Position numbers and translations under genes: made by a program | Shown: in pieces, positions 1 through 6,995 of the stretch | Numbering within the stretch: the first letter of the stretch is position 1 | How the letters are laid out: every line of letters starts with the position of its first letter | The notes under the pieces: generated by a model | The model's database searches: none | What the model was told of the DNA's origin: nothing | Seen by the model: the letters and a program-made list of their open reading frames with translations, nothing else | DNA from: Nocardiopsis flavescens | GTDB taxonomy: Bacteria; Actinomycetota; Actinomycetes; Streptosporangiales; Streptosporangiaceae | Assembly: GCF_900141985.1 (NCBI RefSeq) | Contig: NZ_FQZK01000002.1 | Span: forward strand, 434,001 to 498,000 | DNA: 64,000 nt | Direction of reading: 5' to 3'

Positions 1-212
1 TCCACGCAGAGCGACACCCGGGGGTCGCGGTCCAGCGCGCGGCCCTTGGCCGTGGAGGCGCCGGTGTTGAACACGATCTCCCCCTCCTCGACGATGAACC
101 ACACCGGCACCACCAGCGGCCTGCCGTCGGAGGCGGTGTAGGCCAGCTTGCCGGTGCGGGTGCCGGTGCCCAGGAAGTCGCGGACGCGGGGATCGGTGAG
201 TGAAGTCGTCAC
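1..212 (-). CDS. PPOX-class F420/FMN-dependent oxidoreductase (N-terminal part)
   Basis: About 70 residues are visible and the gene runs off the left edge. The translation begins VTTSLTDPRVRDFLGTG and contains GKLAYTASDGRPLVVPVWF and FNTGASTAKGRAL. This is the N-terminal beta-barrel pattern of pyridoxamine-5-phosphate-oxidase-like flavin or F420 enzymes of the Rv1155 type. Such actinobacterial proteins bind FMN or F420 as cytoplasmic split-barrel dimers; the substrate cannot be told from this fragment. The GTG start at 212-210 is preferred because a -10-like hexamer (TAGGGT, minus strand 224-219) ends 6 bases upstream, which suggests a leaderless transcript. Confidence 0.7.
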   Translation of the reverse strand, partial: MTTSLTDPRVRDFLGTGTRTGKLAYTASDGRPLVVPVWFIVEEGEIVFNTGASTAKGRALDRDPRVSLCV

Positions 213-218
213 GACGCC

Positions 219-224
219 ACCCTA
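219..224 (-). promoter_or_regulatory. Leaderless -10 hexamer of the PPOX gene
   Basis: TAGGGT on the minus strand ends 6 bases before the GTG at 212, so transcription would begin at or next to the start codon. The same geometry recurs at other genes in the window. Confidence 0.4.
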
Positions 225-247
225 GACTCCGGACCCGCTCCCGCCCG

Positions 248-1135
248 TCAACGGCGCGGGTCGACCTCCCGCAGCAGGTCGCGGACCGCCCCGGGGGCGT
301 CGTGGAGCGCGAGGTGCCCGGCGCCCGGCAGGACGCGCACCCCGGTCCCCAGCAGGCGGCGCGCCGGGCCGCTCAGCAGCGCCGGGGTGAACACCCGGTC
401 GTGCTCCCCGGCCGCCACGGCCACCGGGGTCCCCGACCAGTCCCGGAACTCCTCGCCGCGCAGCAGCCCGGACACGGGCTCGGCGCGGCAGTGCCGTCCG
501 ACCAGGGCCGTCCACACCGCCAGCGGGTGGTGCCCGGCCCGCTCCGGCGGCACGCCCAGGGAGTCCAGCAGGCGGGCGGCGTTCCGAGCGCCGGGGGACA
601 GCCGCCAGGCCCAGGAGGCGCGGGTCCGCCCGAGGTCGGGCACGGGGGCGGCCAGGCCCGCCGGCCCGACCAGGACCAGGGCGGCCACCAGCGGGGAGGG
701 CGCCGCCGTCAGCGCGGCGAGCGCGCCCGTCCCGTGGCCCAGCACGATCACCGGGGTATCGCTCACCCGGGGTAACAGGTCGTCCAGCCAGGCGCCCAGG
801 GCGCCCGGGCGCGGGACGCGCGCCGCGTCACTGGTGCCCGGCAGCCCCGGCAGGTCGGCCGAGAGCACCCGCCGGTCCCCGCCCAGCACGCGCGCCGCGG
901 CGACCAGGTTGGCGGTCCCCAGCAGCTCCCCGGACAGCAGCAGGACCGGCGTCCCCGGACCGCCCGGCAGCACGTGGACCCCGGTGGCCCGGCCCGCGGC
1001 CGACACCCGGGACGAGCGGAGCAGGGGCTCCCGTTCCAGGGCGGCCGCGCACCACGCGCGCACGGCGATCTCCCCGGCCGCCGAACGGTGGACCGGCCTG
1101 GCCGGGAGCACCGGCGGCGCCGACAGCGCACTCAT
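248..1135 (-). CDS. Alpha/beta-hydrolase-fold protein lacking the nucleophile serine
   Basis: The 295-residue protein has an alpha/beta-hydrolase layout. The strand-turn-helix that normally carries the GxSxG nucleophile elbow reads VIVLGHGTGALAA (about residues 129-141), so the nucleophile position 135 is glycine (codon at 731-733). The acid loop (AGEHDRVF) and the C-terminal histidine (GAGHLALHD) are present. The usual HG oxyanion motif is replaced by LLLSGELLGT. It is therefore either a non-enzymatic member of the fold or one with altered chemistry. It lies 111 bases downstream of a DadA-like gene on the same strand, with a terminator-like hairpin between them, so separate transcription is likely. 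Substrate unknown. Confidence 0.75.
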   Translation of the reverse strand: MSALSAPPVLPARPVHRSAAGEIAVRAWCAAALEREPLLRSSRVSAAGRATGVHVLPGGPGTPVLLLSGELLGTANLVAAARVLGGDRRVLSADLPGLPGTSDAARVPRPGALGAWLDDLLPRVSDTPVIVLGHGTGALAALTAAPSPLVAALVLVGPAGLAAPVPDLGRTRASWAWRLSPGARNAARLLDSLGVPPERAGHHPLAVWTALVGRHCRAEPVSGLLRGEEFRDWSGTPVAVAAGEHDRVFTPALLSGPARRLLGTGVRVLPGAGHLALHDAPGAVRDLLREVDPRR

Positions 1136-1201
1136 GACTTTCCCTCGGATTCCTCGGACTCGTGCGGGGCGCGTGGCGCGGCCCCGCGCATACGGACGGG
1201 A

Positions 1202-1228
1202 CCGGGACGCCGACCAACGGCGTCCCGG
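1202..1228 (-). terminator. Terminator-like hairpin after the DadA-like gene
   Basis: A perfect 11-bp stem (1202-1212 with 1218-1228, CCGGGACGCCG arm) and a 5-base loop lie 18 bases past the stop codon at 1247. There is no T-run, as is common in high-GC actinomycetes. Confidence 0.5.
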
Positions 1229-1246
1229 CCCCGGACCAGGGTCTTC

Positions 1247-2500
1247 TCAGCGCAGCGGGTCGAGGGCCGCCAGCGCGGCCGGGGTCCTCCCCGTGACGAT
1301 CCGCTCGGCCAGCAGGCGGCCGGTGACGGGGCCGTGGGTCAGCCCCCACATGCCGTGGCCCCCGGCGGCGTACACGCCCGGCAGGCGGGTGGCCCCCACC
1401 AGCGGCATCCCGTCCGGGCTGACCGGGCGCGGCCCCACCCACGCCCCGGTCCGCTCCGACCAGCGCACCCCGCTCAGGTACGGGCGGGCCGAGCGCACGA
1501 TCGCCTCGATCCGCCGGGGCCGCGGCGCGTCGTCGGGCTCCCGGAACTCCATGGTCCCGGCCACCCGCAGCGCGCCCCGGTAGGGCGTGCACGCCACCCG
1601 GGCCTCGGGCAGGTAGACCGGCCCGGCCACCGGCGCGTCGACGGGCACGGTGAAGGAGTACCCGCGGCCCGCCCGCACCGGGACCCGCACGCCAAGGGGC
1701 CGCAGCAGCCGGTCGGACCAGGCGCCGGCGCACACCACGGCGGCGTCCGCGCGCATGGGCTCGTCGTCGGTGGAGACCACCGTGACCGTGGAGCCGGAGC
1801 GGTGCACGGAGGCGGCCTCGAAGCCGCCGCGGACCGCGCCCCCGCGCTCGCGCACCGACGCGGCCAGCCCCGCGACCAGGGCGCCGGGGTCGACGTGGCG
1901 CTGCCCGGCCATCCGCACCGCGGCGCGGATCGTCCCGGCCGCCTGCGGCACGAGGGCGCGCGCGTCCTCCCCGGACAGCGCGGTGTGCTCCACCTCCAGG
2001 CCCAGGCGCCCGATCCGGTCGAGTTCGCCCAGCAGGGCGACGGCCGCCCGCGGGGAGCGGAACAGGGCCGTGACCGGTGCGGCGGCGGCCGTCGTGGCCA
2101 CGCCGGCCCGCTCCAGCTCGTCGAACGCCTCCAGGCACGCGGTGTTCAGCGGCAGGTTCGCGCCGACGGCCCGCTCCCAGGAGGGCCACCGGCAGTGCGC
2201 CGCGAACCGGGCCAGGAACGCCCACAGGGCGGGGGAGGCCGACGGGGGGATCGACAGCGGGGCGTCCGGGTCCACCAGGGAGCGCGGTCCCTGGAGCAGC
2301 ACGCCGGGTTCGTTCAGCGGGATCGCCAGGCCGGGGGAGACCCATCCGGCGTTGCCCCACGAGGCGCCGGCGCCGGGCCCCTCCCGGTCCACGACCGTGA
2401 CCCGCACGCCGCGCTCCTGGAGGAACCAGGCGGTGGAGAGCCCCACCACCCCGGCCCCCACCACCAGCACGTGCTCGACCGCGCGCCCCGTGTCCGCCAT
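1247..2500 (-). CDS. FAD-dependent amino-acid oxidoreductase (DadA/glycine-oxidase family)
   Basis: 417 residues. The N-terminus HVLVVGAGVVGLSTAWFL holds the Rossmann GxGxxG at about residues 15-20, followed by the acidic VVDREG that binds the FAD ribose. ASWGNAGWVSPG near residue 50 and the C-terminal GGHGMWGLTHGPVTG are typical of DadA-type D-amino-acid dehydrogenases and glycine oxidases. These flavoproteins oxidatively deaminate D-amino acids or glycine-like amines. ATG at 2500 is chosen because it places the Rossmann strand at the N-terminus. The 113-base gap upstream contains repeated TGTCCG sites that may be an operator. Substrate specificity cannot be read from sequence. Confidence 0.85.
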   Translation of the reverse strand: MADTGRAVEHVLVVGAGVVGLSTAWFLQERGVRVTVVDREGPGAGASWGNAGWVSPGLAIPLNEPGVLLQGPRSLVDPDAPLSIPPSASPALWAFLARFAAHCRWPSWERAVGANLPLNTACLEAFDELERAGVATTAAAAPVTALFRSPRAAVALLGELDRIGRLGLEVEHTALSGEDARALVPQAAGTIRAAVRMAGQRHVDPGALVAGLAASVRERGGAVRGGFEAASVHRSGSTVTVVSTDDEPMRADAAVVCAGAWSDRLLRPLGVRVPVRAGRGYSFTVPVDAPVAGPVYLPEARVACTPYRGALRVAGTMEFREPDDAPRPRRIEAIVRSARPYLSGVRWSERTGAWVGPRPVSPDGMPLVGATRLPGVYAAGGHGMWGLTHGPVTGRLLAERIVTGRTPAALAALDPLR

Positions 2501-2547
2501 CTGCCCCCGACCCCTTCCCGACCGTCGTCGGCCCCCACCATGGCCCC

Positions 2548-2613
2548 TGTCCGGACCGGAGGCCTTGTCCGTACCCGCCAATCCATGGTGGCCGTTCTGT
2601 CCGCTCCGGACAA
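2548..2613. promoter_or_regulatory. Cluster of TGTCCG half-sites upstream of the DadA-like gene
   Basis: GTCCGGAC is a palindrome at 2549-2556, GTCCGTAC lies at 2567-2574, and TGTCCG-ctc-CGGACA is an inverted repeat at 2598-2612. The sites lie in the 113 bases between the PurA-like stop codon and the DadA-like start codon. A repressor operator or a multi-site activator region is the likely reading; the regulator is unknown. Confidence 0.35.
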
Positions 2614-3963
2614 TCAGGCCGGGGCGGTGATCCGCGCGTCGGCCCGGGTGGGGCCGGAGAACACCGCCTCCAGCGGGGTTCCCAGGGCCTCGGCGATCGC
2701 CTCGGGCGGGGTGGGGCCGTCGGCGAGGACGGGCCGGGCGGTCGCCAGGGCGTCCGCCAGCGCGGCCTGGCGGCGCAGGTGGGCCTGGGCCCGCGCGTCG
2801 AGCGGGGCGGGCGAGGGGTGGAGCGGGTGGCTCGGCGCGGGGGCGTCGCCCGGGGCGATCTCCAGCGGGCGCCCCGCGGGGTCGGTGTACCCCGTGCACC
2901 GGCGCAGCCGCCCGCCCGCCGCGGCGGCGGTGTCGGCGTGGGTCACCACCAGGGAGTCCACCCCGCCGGTGGCGGCCAGCGCGTACCGGTGGGCGGCCAG
3001 GTCCAGGTGGCCGGTGCGGAACGCCCCCTGCCAGGGGTGGGTCCCGTTGTGCCGCTCGGGCAGCACGGCCGCCAGCCCCGGGTCCTCGGTGGGCAGGGGC
3101 CCCGCCCCGTGCCGGGTGGTGTAGGTGCGCACCACCCCGATCCGGCGGGCGCCGGCACCCGCCTCGGCCAGCAGCGCCAGCGGGTTCGCGGTGGTCGTGG
3201 TGGACCAGGTGGTGTGCGGGTGGAAGCCGTGCCACTCGTCCAGCAGCACCCCCTGGGCGCCCTCGAACACGACGGGGGAGCGGGACAGCAGGCCGGGCAG
3301 GTACGCCTCGTCCACGATGCCGATGCGCCGGGCGAACGCACCGTAGGCCGCCGCGCACTCCTCCACGTCCGGTCCGCCGCCGGCGTCCGCGCCCAGCTCC
3401 CGGCACAGGGCCTCCAGGTGGTCGGCCAGCCGGTGCAGCTTGCGGCGCAGCACCGCCGGCCGCAGGCAGTCGCCGACCGTCGGCGCGTCACCGGGGCGGG
3501 CCAGGGCGTAGGCCGTCGCCTCGCCCACGCCCATCCCGCACGACCCGTGGCGGTCGCGGCCCCGGGCCGTCTCGCGGACGCGGTTGGCCTCCTGGTGCCA
3601 GGGGGTGGCGATGAGCGCCCGCGCGTCCGCGGTGACCAGGGCGAACGGGTCCGCCACCCCGAGGGACTCCAGGTGGGCGCCCTCGGCGGCCAGGGCGAAG
3701 GGGTCCACCACCATCAGCCGGGACAGGTGCGTGGGCACCGGGCCGCCCGGGGCCAGCGTCCCCGCGCCGAACTGGGAGAACGTGTGGTGGCGCCCGTCCG
3801 GCGCCACCACGTTGTGGGCGGCCTGGGCGCCCCCGTTGGCGCGCACGACGGCGCCGTAGCGCCGGCGTGCGCACAGCAGGTCGACCGTGACCCCCTTGCC
3901 GGCGTCGCCGAACCCGAGGTCGACGACGACGGCGGAGGTGTCGGCCCAGGGGAGGCCGCTCAC
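2614..3963 (-). CDS. Divergent adenylosuccinate synthetase (PurA-like paralogue)
   Basis: 449 residues. The P-loop region reads DLGFGDAGKGVTVDLL (about 15-30), against GxQWGDEGKGKIVDLL in housekeeping PurA. The catalytic-base aspartate (D20), the lysine of GKG and the later histidine (AAH, about 50) are kept. The glutamate after the aspartate is alanine, and the tryptophan is phenylalanine. The middle block VVFEGAQGVLLDEWHG followed by TYTTRHGAGPLPTED matches the PurA fold (FEGAQG and STRVGAGPFPTE). Canonical PurA joins IMP and aspartate using GTP. The altered substrate loops suggest a specialised nucleotide ligase or binding protein. GTG at 3963 overlaps the vWA stop codon by GTGA, implying translational coupling and joint function with the vWA, kinase and NUDIX genes. 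Confidence 0.8.
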   Translation of the reverse strand: MSGLPWADTSAVVVDLGFGDAGKGVTVDLLCARRRYGAVVRANGGAQAAHNVVAPDGRHHTFSQFGAGTLAPGGPVPTHLSRLMVVDPFALAAEGAHLESLGVADPFALVTADARALIATPWHQEANRVRETARGRDRHGSCGMGVGEATAYALARPGDAPTVGDCLRPAVLRRKLHRLADHLEALCRELGADAGGGPDVEECAAAYGAFARRIGIVDEAYLPGLLSRSPVVFEGAQGVLLDEWHGFHPHTTWSTTTTANPLALLAEAGAGARRIGVVRTYTTRHGAGPLPTEDPGLAAVLPERHNGTHPWQGAFRTGHLDLAAHRYALAATGGVDSLVVTHADTAAAAGGRLRRCTGYTDPAGRPLEIAPGDAPAPSHPLHPSPAPLDARAQAHLRRQAALADALATARPVLADGPTPPEAIAEALGTPLEAVFSGPTRADARITAPA

Positions 3964-4949
3964 AGCCGGTCCGTCCCCGGGGCGGCGGCGTCGGCGCCGG
4001 GCAGCCCGCCCGAGCGCACGACCGAGCCGCGCGGCCCGGCCAGCGGGGCGAGCGCCCTGCCGACCACGTCGGCCGCGTCGGACCCGGCCTCGGCGAGGTC
4101 GGAGAGCCCCTCCTCCAGGCCGACCGCCTCCTCGGCCAGGCCGACGGTCACCGCGATGGTCTCCGACACCGCGGCCAGGTCGTCCAGGTAGATGACGTTC
4201 TGGCCCATGTGGCCGTCCCAGAAGGACCGCACGGTGTCGTTGGTGAAGTGGCTGCTGCCGCTCGGCATGATGAAGTACACCTCGAACCTGCTCCGCAGCT
4301 CGGCGAGGATCTGCGGGAAGGGGATGTCCTCCGTGAGGTCGTCGCCGATCACCTCGCGCACCTCGCGGGCCTTGACCTTGCCGTAGGCCCGCTCGTCGCC
4401 GATGAGGAACAGGTAGCCCTTGCGGCCCCGCTTGTCCAGGCAGTCCATGGCGGTGTGCCGGGCCATGAAGTACATGGCCAGCTCGTAGGACTCGGTGACC
4501 TGGCCGCCGCCCCCGCCCTCCAGCAGGATCTTGTCGAGGTCCTCCTCCAGCTCGTTGCCGGACTCGAACTGGCCGACCTGGAGCGGGGCCCGGTCGCAGG
4601 TGGCGTCGCCGATGCCGCCGAACAGGATCTGCGGGTGCTCGACGTAGCCCTTGCGCAGCAGCAGGCCGAACAGCGAGGGCAGCTTGGTCTGCAGGACGCG
4701 GGGGACGCGGCCCATCGAGCCGGTGACGTCGAACAGCACCGAGATCGCCAGGGACTCGGGGTGCTCGTCGGAGTCGCGGCTCTCGCGGGCGGCGACGCCC
4801 TTGGGGTCGAGCTTCTCGTGGACCTTCCACTGGGAGCGGGGGACGGACGAGAGCACGTCGTCGGTGTAGCCGAAGTCGCTGCGGCCGGCGGACGCGTTGT
4901 AGGCCTTGCGCGCGTGGTAGGCGTCGGTGGACCAGTGGCTGCTTCCCAT
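3960..4949 (-). CDS. vWA-domain protein of the NUDIX-kinase-PurA island
   Basis: 329 residues, no signal peptide and no membrane segment. A von Willebrand A fold starts at about residue 67: LAISVLFDVTGSMGRVP carries the MIDAS-type DxTGS motif (D74), followed by GGIGDATCDRAPLQ and GGGGGQVTESYELAMYF as the further metal-loop regions. vWA proteins of this kind often act as metal-dependent scaffolds with kinases or ATPases. The N-terminal 60 residues are polar and the C-terminal 80 are Ala/Gly/Asp-rich. The stop overlaps the start of the PurA-like gene (GTGA). It lies 62 bases downstream of the J-domain kinase gene; that gap contains a tandem 13-base repeat. The role is inferred from context only. 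Confidence 0.8.
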   Translation of the reverse strand: MGSSHWSTDAYHARKAYNASAGRSDFGYTDDVLSSVPRSQWKVHEKLDPKGVAARESRDSDEHPESLAISVLFDVTGSMGRVPRVLQTKLPSLFGLLLRKGYVEHPQILFGGIGDATCDRAPLQVGQFESGNELEEDLDKILLEGGGGGQVTESYELAMYFMARHTAMDCLDKRGRKGYLFLIGDERAYGKVKAREVREVIGDDLTEDIPFPQILAELRSRFEVYFIMPSGSSHFTNDTVRSFWDGHMGQNVIYLDDLAAVSETIAVTVGLAEEAVGLEEGLSDLAEAGSDAADVVGRALAPLAGPRGSVVRSGGLPGADAAAPGTDRL

Positions 4950-4963
4950 TGTCTTCTCTCCTC

Positions 4964-4993
4964 GGTTTCGCGGGGGTCGGGGTTTCGCGGGGG
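4964..4993. repeat. Tandem 13-base direct repeat between kinase and vWA genes
   Basis: GGTTTCGCGGGGG occurs at 4964-4976 and again at 4981-4993, filling half of the 62-base gap between two genes of the island. It may be a small tandem duplication or a regulatory element. Confidence 0.5.
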
Positions 4994-5011
4994 CCGGGTC
5001 CCGGCGGGGTG

Positions 5012-6088
5012 TCAGGCCGGCATGGTGAAGGGGCGGAACCGGCGCGGCCCGTAGAGCCGCTCCAGGGCCTCGTCGAGTTCGATCAGCAGGGTGAACCCGT
5101 CGGAGGGGCGCTGGTTGGCCGCGGGCAGGGTGCAGCCGCGGGCGAACGAGCGCAGTTCCCGGGGCAGGCGCCCGGCGGTGACGTACTCGACGCACCGGGT
5201 CGCCATGTAGATGTCGGTCCGCACGGAGGCCGGGCGGCGCTCGGCCACCTCGGGCGGGTAGAAGTCCTTGCGGTGGGGGACCATCGCGGGGATGTGCGGT
5301 GCGGTGCGCGCGGCGTGCGCCGTGACCGAGTAGCACCAGTCGACCAGGACCAGGCCGTGCTCCCCGGGGTGGATCAGCACGTGTTCGGGCACCACCGCCC
5401 CGTGCACCACCCCGGCCCGGGAGGCCGCGTCGAGCGCGACCAGCAGGCGGCGCCACATCCACGCGGCGTCGCGCGGGTCGATGCCGTCCGGGTAGGCGCG
5501 GCGCACGTCGGCCAGGCTGTGGAAGCCCTCCAGCCGGTCCAGGGCGTTGGCCCGGCGCTCGACCCCGGTCGCGGCGTCGCGGTGGCGGATCGACTCCAGC
5601 AGCCGGGGGAAGAACGCCCGCGCCTCGCGCGGCCCCTTCTCGCGGATCCGCCCCAGGGCGGTGGCCTCGGCCTGCATGAGGTCGTTGTCGCGCGGGGCCC
5701 GGGGCACCTTGAGCACGGCGTCGCGCCAGTCGCCGTCCCGGTAGCGGACGGGGTACAGGTCGGCGACGTTGCCCGAGGCCAGGGGCGAGGGCCCCACGTG
5801 GTAGCTCCGGGAGGACGTGACCACCACGTGGTCGTCGAACCCGATCCGGCCCTGGACGGCCTCCCGGTACCGCGTCCACATCCCGGTGAGCCGGGTGAAC
5901 AGGCCGGCGTCGCCGGCGGGTGTGTCGGGGTGCAGCAGCCGGGCGAGCCCGCGGTGGGCCGCGGTGGCCGCCGCCGGGACGGCGGTGCCGTCGGCGGGGA
6001 GCGGGCCGAACAGGTCGGAGGGGTCGCGGGCGGTCAGGACGGCGCGGGCCGCCTCCTCGGCGGTCACCGGGACCTTGACGGGGTTCAC
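5012..6088 (-). CDS. J-domain-like/protein-kinase-fold fusion (probable pseudokinase)
   Basis: 358 residues. Near residues 44-78 the sequence HRGLARLLHPDTPAG followed by FTRLTGMW looks like a DnaJ J-domain with HPD at 53-55. The rest resembles a protein kinase. AVLKVPR holds the likely ATP-site lysine (K127). The catalytic loop is HGAVVPEHVLIH (229-240) where HRDLKPEN is usual, so the catalytic Asp, Lys and Asn are replaced. The DFG position reads DWC (D250). It is therefore probably a pseudokinase or an atypical kinase. GTG at 6088 overlaps the upstream NUDIX stop codon as GTGA. Tight coupling to a NUDIX regulator, a vWA protein and a PurA homologue suggests a nucleotide-linked signalling complex; this is inference. 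Confidence 0.7.
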   Translation of the reverse strand: MNPVKVPVTAEEAARAVLTARDPSDLFGPLPADGTAVPAAATAAHRGLARLLHPDTPAGDAGLFTRLTGMWTRYREAVQGRIGFDDHVVVTSSRSYHVGPSPLASGNVADLYPVRYRDGDWRDAVLKVPRAPRDNDLMQAEATALGRIREKGPREARAFFPRLLESIRHRDAATGVERRANALDRLEGFHSLADVRRAYPDGIDPRDAAWMWRRLLVALDAASRAGVVHGAVVPEHVLIHPGEHGLVLVDWCYSVTAHAARTAPHIPAMVPHRKDFYPPEVAERRPASVRTDIYMATRCVEYVTAGRLPRELRSFARGCTLPAANQRPSDGFTLLIELDEALERLYGPRRFRPFTMPA

Positions 6089-6876
6089 TGGGCGCTCCTC
6101 AGCAGCGGCGGGTGCAGGGCGGCGCTGCCGCCCGCCCGGTACAGGCGCGGGCGGCGGCCGCCGCCGGAGCCGCCGCGGTCGGCGAGCCCGCCGGTGTCCT
6201 CGACGAACCCGGGGGCGGCCAGGATCTTGCGGTGGAAGTTGGCGGCGTGCAGGGGCCGGTCCCACACCGCCTCGTAGACCGCGCGCAGGTCGGTGATGGT
6301 GAAGACGGGCGGCAGGAACGCGGTGGCCAGGGAGGTGTACTCCAGCTTGGCGCGGGCCCGCTCGACGGCGTCGGCGACGATGCCCGCGTGGTCGAAGGCG
6401 GGCTCGTGCCGCGCGGTGCCGCCGTGGCCCAGGTCGCGCCAGGGGACCCAGGCGACCTCCGCGGTGTCGCGCCCCGGCCCGGGGTCGGGCAGGTCGGGGG
6501 CCAGGAGCATGTACGCCACGGAGAACACCCGCATGCGGGGGTCGCGGTCGCGGGCGCCGTAGGTGCCCAGCTGCTCCAGGTGCAGGGTCGCGGGCAGCGC
6601 GGTCTTCTCGGCCAGGACGCGCAGCGCCGCGTCGGGCAGGTCGGGGTCGGCCGGCCCGCCGGGCCCGTCCTGGGCCCGGACGAAGCCGCCGGGCAGCGCC
6701 CACCGGCCCCGCTGCGGGCTGGCGCCGCGGCGGACCATCAGCACCAGGGGCTCCCCGGCGCGGATCGTCATCGCCACGACGTCGACGGTGACCGCCGCGG
6801 GGGCGTAGGCGTGCGGGTCGTAGGCGGCGAGGAACTCCCGCTCGTCCGCCTCGCCCCGCGTTCCGTCGTCCACCAT
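6085..6876 (-). CDS. NUDIX-winged-helix regulator (NrtR-like)
   Basis: 263 residues. The N-terminal NUDIX fold includes [20 protein letters not shown] and VRAQDG, but the Nudix box is degenerate. Where REUxEExG is expected it reads RVLAEKTAL (about 86-94), so metal-binding glutamates are missing. The C-terminal third ([39 protein letters not shown]) matches the winged-helix half of NrtR-type transcription factors. These use a NUDIX fold to sense ADP-ribose or other nucleotides. It heads the island, and a perfect 13-bp inverted repeat lies just upstream of its start, consistent with autoregulation. ATG 6876 is chosen by alignment; the ligand is unknown. Confidence 0.75.
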   Translation of the reverse strand: MVDDGTRGEADEREFLAAYDPHAYAPAAVTVDVVAMTIRAGEPLVLMVRRGASPQRGRWALPGGFVRAQDGPGGPADPDLPDAALRVLAEKTALPATLHLEQLGTYGARDRDPRMRVFSVAYMLLAPDLPDPGPGRDTAEVAWVPWRDLGHGGTARHEPAFDHAGIVADAVERARAKLEYTSLATAFLPPVFTITDLRAVYEAVWDRPLHAANFHRKILAAPGFVEDTGGLADRGGSGGGRRPRLYRAGGSAALHPPLLRSAQ

Positions 6877-6885
6877 GGCCCGTCC

Positions 6886-6926
6886 AGTTCTTCTCAGAGT
6901 GAGTTTTTCTCGATCTGAGGAGAACT
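6886..6926. promoter_or_regulatory. Inverted-repeat operator in the NUDIX / CoA-transferase divergent region
   Basis: AGTTCTTCTCAGA (6886-6898) is repeated inverted at 6914-6926 (TCTGAGGAGAACT) with one mismatch. The 15-base spacer is A/T-rich, in strong contrast to the GC-rich surroundings. The site starts 9 bases before the NUDIX ATG and lies 70 bases before the divergent CoA-transferase-like gene. This position suits an operator for the NrtR-like protein; binding is inferred. Confidence 0.55.
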
Positions 6927-6995
6927 TAGCACGGGCCCGCCCCGGAGTCCACCCCCCGCCTCCGGTACGGTCGGTCCGGCGAGAGGGGACACGGC

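Noticed and set aside
387..1583. Long plus-strand ORF over the hydrolase and DadA region
   Set aside because: Low-complexity Arg/Pro/Ser composition typical of an antisense shadow in high-GC DNA; no motif.
2614..3963. PurA-like gene as a PurZ (2-aminoadenine) synthetase
   Set aside because: PurZ is known to replace the catalytic Asp; here the Asp of GDAGKG is kept, and no phage genes lie nearby.
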